Below the pieces are notes generated by a model. That model was given only the letters and a program-made list of their open reading frames with translations. It was not told where the DNA came from and ran no database searches. Positions 8,694 through 18,091 of a stretch of 64,000 bases of DNA are shown here, piece after piece. Made by a program: the position numbers and the translations under genes. The stretch is taken from contig QKAW01000011.1 of the NCBI GenBank assembly GCA_003247135.1, forward strand, positions 124,001-188,000, written 5' to 3'. Numbering within the stretch: position 1 is the first letter of the stretch; each line of letters starts with the position of its first letter. The stretch comes from Spirochaetales bacterium. GTDB taxonomy: Bacteria > Spirochaetota > Spirochaetia > DSM-2461.

Positions 8694-9692
8694 TTACAAA
8701 TCTTTTATTAAAAGCTCCTTACCTGTAGAATATAACACCCTAGGTTGATTACTCTTAATCAGATAAAAATCCCCAATAATTGTCCTGTCTAGTAAATACT
8801 CATTCAATTGATTGCCGAATATATTAAACTCTTTAATTATGGATTTATTTTCTTTAATATTAATAAATGATACCGCAATACTATTATCGTTACACTCCAT
8901 TATACTTTGGGCTGAATAATCTTCCATATCCAATAATAAATTATACCCTTTAGTAATGTCTCCCTCTGCTGATATTAAATATATTGAATTTTTTAATAAA
9001 ACAAACAGGGTTTTATTAATAACTTTTAAATTAATAATATCACTATTAAAGGTATATACTGAATTTATATTACTATGTAGATCGCTATAGTTTAAGACTC
9101 TATCATTAACTGAGAAGAAAATTTTATCAGAAAAATAAGTTATATTTTGAGGAAAATATTCTCCTAAAAAAACAATTCCCATCTCTATTTTATTAAAGTT
9201 CTTATCCAGTAATAGATAGTTAAATCTGTATTTTTTGGTAGATGTAAAATTTTTATTGCTTTTTATAAAAATAGAATCATACATTCCCTCTGTCTGAATC
9301 ACAGTTCCGAGAGTGAACTGTTTTATAGGCAGAGTTTTTAAGGAAATTTCATATTTTCCATTAATAACCTCAAAAACTAAATCATTATTACTACCTTCAT
9401 AAACTGTAGAATTATAGCTTTCAGAACTCATTATATGAACATAGCTCCCATTAACATCCACATTACCGACTCTGTTTATTTGATGAATATATCTTATATT
9501 CCCGGTTTCATTTATAATTGCCAATGCCATCATATGTGAGTAATTTTCGAGATTTGTCAAAAAAATAAAACTGTTATTCCTATCTTTTTTTAGATCATAA
9601 ATTCCATTATACAATTTTAAAGAATCAAGTGAGATCTCTTTTGAACAGGATAAAAATAGAATTAAAACAACAGATATTGCATATTTATTCAC
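8694..9692 (-). CDS. Lipoprotein with beta-propeller-like repeats, unknown function
   Basis: 332 residues. The N-terminus 'VVLILFLSCSKE' is a lipoprotein signal with the acylated cysteine at residue 16. The mature part is rich in short beta strands, with recurring 'Y-x-L-x-x-K-x-x-N' and 'G-x-I-R/T-Y/K' turns about every 40-50 residues. This suggests a propeller, though I cannot assign a family. No catalytic motif stands out. Together with the neighbouring lipoprotein gene at 8119-8664 and that at 10024-10464 it forms a small envelope cluster of unknown purpose. Confidence 0.7.
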   Translation of the reverse strand: MNKYAISVVLILFLSCSKEISLDSLKLYNGIYDLKKDRNNSFIFLTNLENYSHMMALAIINETGNIRYIHQINRVGNVDVNGSYVHIMSSESYNSTVYEGSNNDLVFEVINGKYEISLKTLPIKQFTLGTVIQTEGMYDSIFIKSNKNFTSTKKYRFNYLLLDKNFNKIEMGIVFLGEYFPQNITYFSDKIFFSVNDRVLNYSDLHSNINSVYTFNSDIINLKVINKTLFVLLKNSIYLISAEGDITKGYNLLLDMEDYSAQSIMECNDNSIAVSFINIKENKSIIKEFNIFGNQLNEYLLDRTIIGDFYLIKSNQPRVLYSTGKELLIKDL

Positions 9693-9733
9693 AAAAAATA
9701 TTATATATCTGTTTTATTTATTAATATATCAAA

Positions 9734-10024
9734 TTATTTTTTATCTGTTAATTCTTCTTTGTTCCAATTTTCAATAATATCATCAACTTCAGAAGCAGGA
9801 ACTGAGTTATCAGTTAATACCATTCTAAAAAGTGCCTCAATTTCAGTAAATGAAAGTCCATAAAGTTTTGAGATCTTATCTACTTCATCTACTAGAAATC
9901 CATCTTCCTCTAGAGGAATTATTACCCCTCCACATTCATTATATATTTTAATTGCTTCATCAAAAGTTTTAACAGGAGGAAAGTAAACAATGCCATTAGT
10001 TTTTAATAGATTTTCATCTGCCAT
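9734..10024 (-). CDS. Hypothetical small acidic protein
   Basis: 96 residues, acidic and without a signal peptide or membrane segment, so presumably cytoplasmic. The N-terminal half ('NGIVYFPPVKTFDEAIKIY') looks like a small alpha/beta unit. The C-terminal half has two predicted helices, with 'YGLSFTEIEALFRMVL' between acidic loops. I do not recognise the family. The ATG overlaps the stop of the upstream lipoprotein gene (TAATG), so the two are translationally coupled. Confidence 0.7.
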   Translation of the reverse strand: MADENLLKTNGIVYFPPVKTFDEAIKIYNECGGVIIPLEEDGFLVDEVDKISKLYGLSFTEIEALFRMVLTDNSVPASEVDDIIENWNKEELTDKK

Positions 10025-10464
10025 TAATTTGTCTCAATTAGAAAATATGATGCATTCATGGAATCTAGTATTTTTACTGCAGCTTTTGCTATTAAATCTG
10101 AGATTTTTTTAACCTTTGATTCATCAATCTTTAATGTTTCAAGAATAAAATTTTCAATATTATCAATTATTATTTTTGTTGATTTTTCCTGTTCTGAAGA
10201 GTCGTAAACAATAACCTTTGTAGTAATTGTCAGATTTTCACCTTTCACATGATCTTTTAAAGAGAAAACAAGTATATTTCCTGTTTTATCCTTGAACTCG
10301 AAAAGAGAGTAATCAGTAAATGGAATTTTAATAATTTTTGTTATCTCTCCATTTATTTTAACACTCTTTCCTATGTAACTCTGTGGATTATCTTTCAAAT
10401 TTATTATTGTAGTTGTACATGAAAATAAAGTTATACATAAAAAAAACAAAAAAAACTTTTTCAT
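10024..10464 (-). CDS. Lipoprotein with a probable OB-fold
   Basis: 146 residues. The signal peptide ends in the lipobox 'TLFSC' with cysteine at residue 16. Residues about 24-95 have the strand pattern of a bacterial OB-fold ('YIGKSVKINGEITKII', 'YSLFEFKDKTGNILVF', 'LTITTKVIVY'), as found in small periplasmic nucleic-acid- or ligand-binding-like domains. A helical tail follows. Its Shine-Dalgarno AGGAG directly follows a hairpin that separates it from carB, so expression may depend on read-through from carB. Function unknown. Confidence 0.75.
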   Translation of the reverse strand: MKKFFLFFLCITLFSCTTTIINLKDNPQSYIGKSVKINGEITKIIKIPFTDYSLFEFKDKTGNILVFSLKDHVKGENLTITTKVIVYDSSEQEKSTKIIIDNIENFILETLKIDESKVKKISDLIAKAAVKILDSMNASYFLIETN

Positions 10465-10478
10465 AAAAAACTCCTAAG

Positions 10479-10509
10479 AGTGTACTTGCATAATATTTAC
10501 AAGTACACT
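10479..10509 (-). terminator. Hairpin between carB and the downstream lipoprotein gene
   Basis: A perfect 10-bp inverted repeat, 10479-10488 with 10500-10509, has an 11-base loop and begins 8 bases after the carB stop. On the minus strand it is followed by CTTAGGAG and then six T's and the ATG of the lipoprotein gene. The T run is late for a classical terminator, so it may act as an attenuator, an RNA-stability element or a weak terminator. Confidence 0.5.
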
Positions 10510-10516
10510 TATTCTG

Positions 10517-13500
10517 TTACAGTTTAATACCTACATTCATTTCTGCCAATGGTCTTACAACAATTTCATTATTAATTAAATGTTCAATACCTTCGGCAGC
10601 AGCTGCTGCTGCACTGATCGTTGTAGTATATGGAACCTTTAGTTTAACTGCTTCTGATCTTATATAACCATCGTCAATCTCAGACTGGCTTCCCATTGGT
10701 GTATTTATTAGTAGACAAATTTTTCCACTTGCCAGATAATCTACAGCATGAGGATGACCCTGACGAAGTTTTTGAATAACCTCAGCCAGAATTCCATTCT
10801 GATATAAGAAGTTTGCAGTACCTCGGGTAGCTGCTATTCTAAAACCGAGTTTGTCCAGTTTCTGAGCAATTGGAAGCATTGCAGCTTTATCCTTATCATT
10901 TACTGAGATAAATACAGTCCCGGATTTTGGTAATTTTGCCCCTACAGAAGCCTGGGCTTTACTAAATGCCTCTCCAAAGGTATCTCCAGTTCCAATTGCT
11001 TCTCCAGTAGATTTCATCTCAGGCCCTAAAACAGGATCAATCATATCAAATCTGTCAAATGAGAACACAGCCTCTTTTACAGCCCATCCACATGTACATT
11101 TTCCTACAGTTACTCCTGTACTATCAACAAGACCCTGTTCTTGTAAATTAATACCTTGCCAAACTTTAACTGCGGCATCAACCATATTTACACTTGAAGC
11201 TTTAGAGAGGTATGGAACAGTTCTACTTGCTCTAGGGTTTACCTCGATTATATAAAGTATATCATTTTTAGAAGCAAACTGAATATTTAAAAATCCTTTA
11301 ACTTCAATCTCTCTTGCAATCTTTACTGCAGCATCTACCATTTCCTGTTCGATTCTAGGATTTGACTTATAGGGAGGGAAAACACAAGCTGAATCACCAG
11401 AGTGAATCCCTGCAGCTTCAATATGCTGCATTACACCACCAACATAAACATTTTTCCCATCAGAGACAGCATCTAGATCGTACTCAAATGCATCTTCTAA
11501 AAATTGATCAACCAGTACTGGTTTAGCTTCTGAAATCTCTATACCTTTACCAATAAATTGTTCAAGTTGCTGGTCATTATATGCTATAAACATACTTCTT
11601 CCACCAAGTACAAAAGATGGTCTTAACAATACCGGATATCCAATTTCCTGAGCATATTTCCTTACTAAATCAAAGGTTCCTGCCATTCTGTTTTCAGGCT
11701 GTCTTAAACCGAGCTTATTAACAAGTTTAGCAAAAAGTCCCCTGTCTTCTGTATCAAAAATACCTTTTACGCTTGTACCTAAAATATTAGCACCATAAGC
11801 TTCCAATTCTTCAGCCATATTTAATGGAGTTTGTCCACCTAGTTGAACTACGATATCCTTAACACCCTCTTTATCCATAATGGATTTTACATACTCAGGT
11901 GTTAAAGGTTCCATATATAGTCTGTCTGAAATTTTAAAATCTGTAGAAACAGTTTCAGGATTTGAGTTAACTATAATTGTTTTACGACCCATCGCTTTAT
12001 ATGATAGTGTACTCATGGTACAACATGTATCAAACTCCAGCCCCTGACCTATTCTGTTTGGACCGGATGCCAAAATCATCACTGAATCTTTTGATAATTG
12101 ACCACCTTCATTAATCTCTCCATAAGTTGAGTAAAAGAAAGGTGTTTGAGCAGTAAATTCTCCTGCACAAGTATCAACAAAGTGATAAGTTGGAACTATA
12201 TTATTATCTTTTCGTAATTTGAAAACTTCATTCTTACTATTTTTTGATAGAAATGAAATTCTATCATCGGATAATCCAGCCTTTTTTGCTTCCTCAAGAA
12301 GTTCTGAAGTTAAAGGATTGCTCTGAAGTCTGTTTTCAAGGTCAAGTAATTGACACATCATGTATAAAAACCATCTATTATATCCGGTAATTTCGTTTAA
12401 CTCTTTAACAGCATCTGGTCCTTTTTGCTTAAGAACAGTATAGATTGCGAATATTCTTCTTGGATGAGCAGATCTAAGTATTGTCTGAATTTCAGCATCG
12501 GATACATTTTTCATCTCTACCAAACCATCATAACCATACTCAGCGGCTCTAATAGCTTTATTTAAAGCTTCAAGAGCTGTTCTTCCTATTGCCAGAGACT
12601 CACCTACACTCTTCATCTGGGTTCCAAGGGCTGTATAAGCTGTAGGAAACTTTTCCATCTCAAATCTTGGAACCTTAACAGCACAATAATCCAGTGCAGG
12701 CTCAAAACATGAAGCTGTAATACCTGTAATCTCGTTCATTACTTCGTCAAGAGTGTAACCAACAGCAAGTTTTGCAGAACATTTTGCTATTGGAAATCCT
12801 GTAGCCTTTGAAGCTAGAGCTGATGATCTTGAAACTCGCGGATTCATCTCAATTACTATCATTCTATCAGAGTCAGGTTTTGTAGCAAATTGTACATTTG
12901 AACCTCCACAATCTACTCCAACTTCTCTTAATATATCAATAGAACCTGTTCTCATTCGCTGATACTCTTTATCAGACAGGGTTTGTGCTGGCGCAATTGT
13001 TATACTATCTCCGGTATGAACACCCATTGGGTCTATGTTTTCTATGGAACATACGATAATGGCATTATCATTTTTATCCCGCATAACTTCCATTTCGTAC
13101 TCTTTCCAACCAATTAATGACTCTTCAACAAGTGCTGTTCCAACTGGAGATTCAGCTATTGCTCGTTTCATTATTCTCACCAGCTCTTCTCTTGAAAATG
13201 CTATATTACCACCCATACCCCCTAAAGTGTATGATGGTCTGATTACTAATGGAAAACCGATCTCTTTTTCAAACTCAATCGCCTCTTCTACACTTGAAGC
13301 AACTATTGAGTAAGGGGAGTCTAAACCTACTTTAGCAACAACTTTTTTGAATTCCCCCCTATTTTCAGCCTTTTCAATAGATTCTATTCCAGCTCCAATG
13401 ATTTCAACATTATATTTTTCCAATATACCTTTTTTGTTTAGGTCTAATGTTAGGTTCAATGCTGTTTGACCACCCATTGTTGATAATATGGCATCTGGTC

Positions 13501-13744
13501 TCTCTTTTTTTATTATAGCTTCTACATATTCTGCTTTTAAAGGTTCTACATAAATTGCATCTGCAATTCCTGGAGTAGTCATAACTGTTGCAGGATTTGG
13601 ATTAACCAGTACAACTTGATACCCCTCTTCCTTTAATGCTGTTACAGCCTGTGTTCCGGAATAATCGAATTCACAAGCCTGACCAATAACAATTGGACCT
13701 GATCCTACTACTAAAATCTTTTTAATATCTTTTCGTGCTGGCAT
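10517..13744 (-). CDS. carB: Carbamoyl-phosphate synthase, large subunit
   Basis: 1075 residues, the normal length for CarB. It makes carbamoyl phosphate from bicarbonate, ATP and ammonia delivered by CarA, for pyrimidine and arginine synthesis. The N-terminal carboxy-phosphate half starts with '[23 protein letters not shown]', its classical dinucleotide-like loop. The C-terminal carbamate half repeats the fold with '[19 protein letters not shown]'. ATP-grasp elements appear in both halves ('[19 protein letters not shown]' and '[18 protein letters not shown]'). The last about 140 residues form the MGS-like allosteric domain. It starts one base after the carA stop, so the two subunits are translationally coupled. 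Confidence 0.98.
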   Translation of the reverse strand: MPARKDIKKILVVGSGPIVIGQACEFDYSGTQAVTALKEEGYQVVLVNPNPATVMTTPGIADAIYVEPLKAEYVEAIIKKERPDAILSTMGGQTALNLTLDLNKKGILEKYNVEIIGAGIESIEKAENRGEFKKVVAKVGLDSPYSIVASSVEEAIEFEKEIGFPLVIRPSYTLGGMGGNIAFSREELVRIMKRAIAESPVGTALVEESLIGWKEYEMEVMRDKNDNAIIVCSIENIDPMGVHTGDSITIAPAQTLSDKEYQRMRTGSIDILREVGVDCGGSNVQFATKPDSDRMIVIEMNPRVSRSSALASKATGFPIAKCSAKLAVGYTLDEVMNEITGITASCFEPALDYCAVKVPRFEMEKFPTAYTALGTQMKSVGESLAIGRTALEALNKAIRAAEYGYDGLVEMKNVSDAEIQTILRSAHPRRIFAIYTVLKQKGPDAVKELNEITGYNRWFLYMMCQLLDLENRLQSNPLTSELLEEAKKAGLSDDRISFLSKNSKNEVFKLRKDNNIVPTYHFVDTCAGEFTAQTPFFYSTYGEINEGGQLSKDSVMILASGPNRIGQGLEFDTCCTMSTLSYKAMGRKTIIVNSNPETVSTDFKISDRLYMEPLTPEYVKSIMDKEGVKDIVVQLGGQTPLNMAEELEAYGANILGTSVKGIFDTEDRGLFAKLVNKLGLRQPENRMAGTFDLVRKYAQEIGYPVLLRPSFVLGGRSMFIAYNDQQLEQFIGKGIEISEAKPVLVDQFLEDAFEYDLDAVSDGKNVYVGGVMQHIEAAGIHSGDSACVFPPYKSNPRIEQEMVDAAVKIAREIEVKGFLNIQFASKNDILYIIEVNPRASRTVPYLSKASSVNMVDAAVKVWQGINLQEQGLVDSTGVTVGKCTCGWAVKEAVFSFDRFDMIDPVLGPEMKSTGEAIGTGDTFGEAFSKAQASVGAKLPKSGTVFISVNDKDKAAMLPIAQKLDKLGFRIAATRGTANFLYQNGILAEVIQKLRQGHPHAVDYLASGKICLLINTPMGSQSEIDDGYIRSEAVKLKVPYTTTISAAAAAAEGIEHLINNEIVVRPLAEMNVGIKL

Positions 13745-13745
13745 A

Positions 13746-14897
13746 CTATTTTAACCCCTTAATAAATGCATCAAAAATCCATTCGGAATCTTCCGGTCCC
13801 GGTGCTGCTTCAGGATGAAATTGACATGATTGAATATTAAACTCTTTATGAATAATTCCCTCAACTGAGTTATCGTTTGCATTAACAAGCCAAATATCTA
13901 CTCCTTTTGGAAGTGTATCTTTGTCTACTGCAAATCCATGATTTTGTGATGTAACAAAAACTTTTTTAGTAAATTCATCTCTTACAGGATGATTACATCC
14001 ATGGTGTCCAAATTTCATTTTATATGTTTTAGCTCCCAATGCTAAAGAAACTATCTGATGTCCCAGACAAATTCCTGCTATCTGAACCTTTCCTATCAAC
14101 TGTTTTACAGTTTCTATTTGCTCAGTTAACATTGCAGGATCTCCTGGACCATTTGACAACATAACTAGATTTGGTTTAAGGGATAATATTTCACTTGAAG
14201 ATGTTGAAGAAGGTACAATTGTTACCTTGCAATCTCTCTTTACATACTCCCGAACAATATTAGCTTTAACTCCACAGTCATAAAGTACTACATGGGTTTT
14301 TCCGGATTCATTTTCAACAACTATTTTTTCAGTTCCAACTTCTTCAACAAGGTTTCTTCCCGCCATAGATGGAAAAGTCTCTAAATATTTTAAAATATCA
14401 TTTATCTCATTTTGAGAAAGATTTTTACCATTTTCCGGTGAAACGATAACACCGTCGATACTTCCCTCATCTCTTAGTTTTAATGTCAAAGCTCTTGTGT
14501 CTAGGTCTGATATACCAAATTTATTGTTTTTTTTGAGGAATTCTGACAATGTCTCTCTTTCAGGAGGAATTGGACCATCGTAATAAGATCTTGTAATAAA
14601 ACCACAGGGTTTAACTCCAGATCTATCACCACTATCTTCAGGACCAATCTCTGACCAACTATCATCACACCCATAATTACCTAAATGTGGATAAGTCATT
14701 AAAACCAGTTGCCCTGTATAAGATGGATCAGTTAATATTTCATGATACCCAGTCATACCTGTATTAAATACAACTTCACCAGCAGCAGCTGAAATCTCCC
14801 CTTGAATCAATTCTTTTGAAAGTGGAGCTTTTGCACCAAAACTCTTTCCTTTTAACACTGTTCCGTCTTTTAAAACGAGATAGCATATACTTAACAT
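13746..14897 (-). CDS. carA: Carbamoyl-phosphate synthase, small (glutaminase) subunit
   Basis: About 383 residues. It hydrolyses glutamine and channels ammonia to CarB. The N-terminal CPSase domain is followed by a class I glutamine amidotransferase domain. The nucleophile lies in '[14 protein letters not shown]' near residue 265, the catalytic His-Glu pair in '[11 protein letters not shown]' near the end, and the 'SNGPGDP' oxyanion loop upstream of the nucleophile. I start it at the ATG at 14897, five bases after AGAGGAG. An in-frame ATG at 14921 has no ribosome-binding site and would place that Shine-Dalgarno inside the gene. A promoter candidate lies just upstream. Confidence 0.97.
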   Translation of the reverse strand: MLSICYLVLKDGTVLKGKSFGAKAPLSKELIQGEISAAAGEVVFNTGMTGYHEILTDPSYTGQLVLMTYPHLGNYGCDDSWSEIGPEDSGDRSGVKPCGFITRSYYDGPIPPERETLSEFLKKNNKFGISDLDTRALTLKLRDEGSIDGVIVSPENGKNLSQNEINDILKYLETFPSMAGRNLVEEVGTEKIVVENESGKTHVVLYDCGVKANIVREYVKRDCKVTIVPSSTSSSEILSLKPNLVMLSNGPGDPAMLTEQIETVKQLIGKVQIAGICLGHQIVSLALGAKTYKMKFGHHGCNHPVRDEFTKKVFVTSQNHGFAVDKDTLPKGVDIWLVNANDNSVEGIIHKEFNIQSCQFHPEAAPGPEDSEWIFDAFIKGLK

Positions 14898-14923
14898 CCA
14901 TACTCCTCTATATTTATTCAATA

Positions 14924-14952
14924 ATTATGCATATATATACAAATTAAATCAA
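14924..14952 (-). promoter_or_regulatory. Candidate sigma-70 promoter of carAB
   Basis: On the minus strand a -35 TTGATT (14947-14952) and a -10 CATAAT (14924-14929) are separated by exactly 17 bases, just downstream of the apt terminator and 26 bases before the carA ATG. No PyrR-type attenuator fits in the short leader. Confidence 0.5.
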
Positions 14953-14961
14953 TTGTATTTG

Positions 14962-14985
14962 AAAAAAAACCGCCTTAGGGCGGTT
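14962..14985 (-). terminator. Rho-independent terminator after apt
   Basis: The 7-bp GC-rich stem AACCGCC/GGCGGTT (14968-14974 with 14979-14985) has a four-base loop. On the minus strand it is followed by an unbroken run of T's (14962-14967). It starts 3 bases after the apt stop codon and closes the long OM-biogenesis gene train. It is the cleanest terminator in the window. Confidence 0.93.
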
Positions 14986-14988
14986 CAA

Positions 14989-15522
14989 TTAAATTTCTTC
15001 ATCATGATAATCTATCAATGTTGTTACTTTAATTCCTTTAAATTTCTCTTTAAAATTTAAAAACGGAAGTCCAATAACAGCAAAAATATCAGTTACCTGG
15101 GCTCCTGCCTCATGAAACATATGAGTTGCAGCTTGCAATGTGCCACCTGTTGCCAGCAAATCATCAACCAACAAAACCTTATCACCAGAATTTATATCAG
15201 ATTTCTGTACTTCAATTACAGCTTCACCATATTCCAGTTTATAGGATCTTTTATATATATCTCCAGGTAATTTCCCGGCTTTTCTAACTAAAACTATAGG
15301 TAAACCCAACTCTTTTGCTAATGGGGCACCAAAAATAAATCCTCTGGATTCAACACAAGCAATTGATGTTAAATTTTTATCTTTATACAACTCTACCATT
15401 TTATTAATAACATGATCAAAAGCCTCAGGCTTCATTAGTATTCCTGTTATATCATAAAACAAAATTCCTTCTTTTGGAAAATTAGGAATCTTCTTTACTG
15501 CAGAGTCTAAATCGTAATTCAT
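14989..15522 (-). CDS. apt: Adenine phosphoribosyltransferase
   Basis: 177 residues, full length. It converts adenine and PRPP to AMP in purine salvage. The PRPP-binding motif 'VLLVDDLLATGGTLQAA' sits at residues about 120-136, and the N-terminal 'IPNFPKEGILFYDIT' and 'GFIFGAPLAKELGLP' blocks are typical of APRT. The start ATG at 15522 is preceded by AAGGATGAG. It lies 61 bases downstream of tsaD and is the last gene of its transcript. Confidence 0.97.
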   Translation of the reverse strand: MNYDLDSAVKKIPNFPKEGILFYDITGILMKPEAFDHVINKMVELYKDKNLTSIACVESRGFIFGAPLAKELGLPIVLVRKAGKLPGDIYKRSYKLEYGEAVIEVQKSDINSGDKVLLVDDLLATGGTLQAATHMFHEAGAQVTDIFAVIGLPFLNFKEKFKGIKVTTLIDYHDEEI

Positions 15523-15583
15523 TATCTCATCCTTTGTGTTTGGGTTAAATCCTTAAAGATATTATAGATTATCGACTATAAAA

Positions 15584-16597
15584 TCAAGGGTAACCACGGC
15601 GAAAAGCCATAACTCTTGAAATAGCAGTGAGTTCTAGGTTATCCCTGTATCCTCTTTTAAGAAATTCATAACCCAATGCGGCTATCATAGCACCATTATC
15701 AGTACACAATTTCAGTGAAGGTAGAAAGACTTCTATTCCATGCAGTTTTTCTAACCTCTCTCTAAGATAGCTGTTAGCTGTTACACCACCACCAGCAACA
15801 ACTCTTTTAATAGATGTATCCTTAATTGCTCGCTCAACTTTTTTAATTAACATATCTATAGCAACATGTTGAAATGATGCCGCTATATTCTCAGGTGATT
15901 TATCACTTTTACCATCCCAAAATTGATCAAGTTGGTTTATTACTGAAGTTTTAAGTCCTGAATATGAGACATCATATCTATGATCCCCCTTATGAAGACT
16001 TGATCTTGGAAAATTGAATGCTTTTGAATTCCCTTTTTTTGAAAGATCATCAATAATTTTCCCACCGGGATATCCAAAATTGTAAAATTTTGCAACCTTA
16101 TCAAATGCTTCACCACAAGCATCATCGATTGTTGAACCGATTATCTCCATTTGATCGAAGGCTTTTACAATAGCAATTACAGTATGCCCACCTGAAACCA
16201 AAAGACCTATATAGGGATATTCAATATCATGCTCAATATGAGGTGCATATAAGTGAGCTTGAACATGATCAATACCAATTATAGGTTTGTCCAACCCATA
16301 AGAGAGACCTTTTGCAAAAGAAACACCAACCATTAAAGAACCTGATAAACCAGGTCTGTTTGCTACAGCGATTCCATCAATTTCATTAATTTTTATTCCA
16401 GCTGTTTCAAGTGCCTCCTCAACTACTCCATAAATCCACTCTGTATGAATTCTTGAAGCAATTTCTGGTACAACACCCATGTACAATTTATGATCTTCAA
16501 TCTGGGTTGCTACAACATTACTTAATATTTTTTTACCATCTTTTAATACAGAAGCTGCACACTCATCACATGAGCTTTCTATACCTAGAACTAGCAC
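15584..16597 (-). CDS. tsaD: tRNA N6-threonylcarbamoyladenosine (t6A) transferase
   Basis: 337 residues. TsaD transfers the threonylcarbamoyl group to A37 of ANN-decoding tRNAs together with TsaB and TsaE, neither of which is in the window. The ASKHA-fold N-terminus 'VLGIESSCDECAASVL', the metal-binding 'HVQAHLYAP' (both histidines present), 'LVSGGHT' and the 'AGGGVTANSYLRERL' and 'CTDNGAMIAALGYE' C-terminal motifs are all intact. The start is a GTG at 16597 with GGGG seven bases upstream, overlapping by seven bases the small gene before it. Confidence 0.97.
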   Translation of the reverse strand: MLVLGIESSCDECAASVLKDGKKILSNVVATQIEDHKLYMGVVPEIASRIHTEWIYGVVEEALETAGIKINEIDGIAVANRPGLSGSLMVGVSFAKGLSYGLDKPIIGIDHVQAHLYAPHIEHDIEYPYIGLLVSGGHTVIAIVKAFDQMEIIGSTIDDACGEAFDKVAKFYNFGYPGGKIIDDLSKKGNSKAFNFPRSSLHKGDHRYDVSYSGLKTSVINQLDQFWDGKSDKSPENIAASFQHVAIDMLIKKVERAIKDTSIKRVVAGGGVTANSYLRERLEKLHGIEVFLPSLKLCTDNGAMIAALGYEFLKRGYRDNLELTAISRVMAFRRGYP

Positions 16598-16770
16598 TGT
16601 TTACCCCAAAGTAACTTGGAAATTTGTGGTAAAGGAGTACCAACCTCAAGTAGAAGCGGTAACATTTCAGCTATAGCTTCACCCAACTCAACACTTAAGG
16701 AACCTTCACACTGTATTGCGGGTACTCTTTTTTGCTTACTTCTCTTTATTATTTTAACTTGAATTGACAT
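16591..16770 (-). CDS. 59-residue hypothetical protein upstream of tsaD
   Basis: A short gene with an ATG at 16770 and AGGAG five bases upstream (16776-16780). Its stop lies inside the start of tsaD, so the two are coupled. The protein begins with a basic beta-strand-like stretch ('MSIQVKIIKRSKQKR') followed by 'AIQCEGSLSVELGEAIAEMLPLLLEVGTPLPQIS', given here only in description as an acidic, Leu-rich helix. There is no signal peptide or membrane segment. I do not recognise it. The good ribosome-binding site and tight overlap argue that it is translated. Confidence 0.65.
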   Translation of the reverse strand: MSIQVKIIKRSKQKRVPAIQCEGSLSVELGEAIAEMLPLLLEVGTPLPQISKLLWGKQC

Positions 16771-16833
16771 TACGACTCCTAGCTTTATAATACTCAGAGA
16801 AATTATAAAAGACAAGAGACATAGATAATATGC

Positions 16834-17151
16834 TTATTGATATTTCTTAATAGCTAACTGTTTATACATCATTTCGGCTATTCCAAAACCTGATGTTGAT
16901 GCCATTTTTTTTGAATATTCATCACTTAACATATCATCAAATATTTTTTCACCCATATTCTCTTTTATAAATCCTGATTTATTTACTGTCTGTTTCATAG
17001 AACTAAGCATTTGCTTAATAAACATTGCTTCAAAATCCTGACAGCTCTGTAAAAGTTTTTCATTATCCTTAGATTTTGATAGTGTACTCTGAAGTGAATT
17101 TGCTTTATTACTACTCATTAAAGTATTAGGATCTACTGTTAAGTTATTCAT
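16834..17151 (-). CDS. flgJ: Flagellar rod-binding protein, FlgJ N-terminal type
   Basis: 105 residues. Residues about 30-100 match the rod-binding domain of FlgJ: 'LLQSCQDFEAMFIKQMLSSM', then 'SGFIKENMGEKIFDDMLSDEYSKKMA' (not quoted further) and the end 'GFGIAEMMYKQL'. The muramidase domain of the enteric two-domain FlgJ is absent, as in spirochaetes and many other bacteria, where a separate enzyme opens the peptidoglycan. It would act as scaffold for the flagellar rod in the periplasm. It is the only flagellar gene in the window, sitting inside an envelope-biogenesis gene train. Confidence 0.88.
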   Translation of the reverse strand: MNNLTVDPNTLMSSNKANSLQSTLSKSKDNEKLLQSCQDFEAMFIKQMLSSMKQTVNKSGFIKENMGEKIFDDMLSDEYSKKMASTSGFGIAEMMYKQLAIKKYQ

Positions 17152-17192
17152 ATTTAACTTATCGGTAGATACCTAATTTTCTTGATTTTTAT

Positions 17193-17564
17193 TTATAAAT
17201 GAGAGAGATCAAGCATTACTTGCATTATATATTTTACAAGGTCTATATCAAGCTCATCTGTGCTTTCATTAATAATCAGTTTAAGATATTCCCATTCATC
17301 ATCAGATAAAGGGTCATTCTCCACATCATAATTCTCTTCAAAAAGTTCTAATACATTTACAAGATTATAAAGTGCATCTTTAAACTCTCTATCAGAATCT
17401 GTTACGAATCTATTAAAAATTTCAGTGGCTACATCTTCATTGAAAAATTTACAACACTCAACAAATACAGGTAAAAAGTCTGATTCAAATTTTGATACAT
17501 CCTTGTCAAAATTCTTTTTAAAAATCTTGGATATATTCTTACTGTATAATTTAGATAGTTCCAT
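17193..17564 (-). CDS. Hypothetical acidic helical protein
   Basis: 123 residues, strongly acidic in the C-terminal half, predicted all-helical, without a signal peptide or membrane segment. The ATG at 17564 has AGGAG upstream and follows skp by eight bases, so it is co-transcribed. No motif is recognised. Its position between skp and flgJ would fit a cytoplasmic accessory protein, but nothing in the sequence shows a function. Confidence 0.7.
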   Translation of the reverse strand: MELSKLYSKNISKIFKKNFDKDVSKFESDFLPVFVECCKFFNEDVATEIFNRFVTDSDREFKDALYNLVNVLELFEENYDVENDPLSDDEWEYLKLIINESTDELDIDLVKYIMQVMLDLSHL

Positions 17565-17572
17565 TACTTCTC

Positions 17573-18082
17573 CTATTTTAATAATGCCTGAATTACTAGT
17601 TCAGTTATATCAACTTCATTATGATACCATATAATGTTGGCATCACTGGATTGAAAAATTACAGAAAAGCCATTTTGCAAACCTACTTCCATAATCGCCT
17701 CCTGAAGTTTCTTTGAGAAATCCTCTTTTGTGGCATCGGAAGAGATCATTGCATTTAACTCTCTGTTTTTATATTTAGTATACTCCTGAAGATTAATTTT
17801 TTTAATTTGAAGTTCACTTTCAAGCTTTGCAACATCATCAATTCTATCATCATCCCGGGCTTCAATCAGTTCTTTATCAATTTGATCAATCTCAATTTTT
17901 CTCTTTGAGATCTCCTCCTGAATACTTTTCTTATATTCATCGAATTTTCTAGCATCAGCAGACTCTTTAATAAATCTTGTATATATTTCGTTTATGTTAA
18001 TAACACCTACTTTTGTTAAATCAACAGCACTTAAAGTTGTTGATATGATTAGTAAGCCAATTATAAAAATTTTATTTCTCAT
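17573..18082 (-). CDS. skp: Periplasmic OmpH/Skp-type chaperone
   Basis: 169 residues. The signal peptide (residues 1-18) ends near 'TTLSA'. The mature protein has the Skp layout: an N-terminal strand 'KVGVININEIYTRF', two long charged antiparallel helices forming the tentacles (residues about 40-120) and a closing C-terminal strand region ('GFSVIFQSSDANIIWY'). It would hold unfolded outer-membrane proteins for delivery to BamA, whose gene ends ten bases upstream. Confidence 0.88.
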   Translation of the reverse strand: MRNKIFIIGLLIISTTLSAVDLTKVGVININEIYTRFIKESADARKFDEYKKSIQEEISKRKIEIDQIDKELIEARDDDRIDDVAKLESELQIKKINLQEYTKYKNRELNAMISSDATKEDFSKKLQEAIMEVGLQNGFSVIFQSSDANIIWYHNEVDITELVIQALLK

Positions 18083-18091
18083 GTTTCTCCC

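Noticed and set aside
14898-14961. Pyrimidine-responsive attenuator before carA
   Set aside because: The short region holds a plausible promoter but no hairpin followed by a T tract and no PyrR-like anti-terminator pairing.
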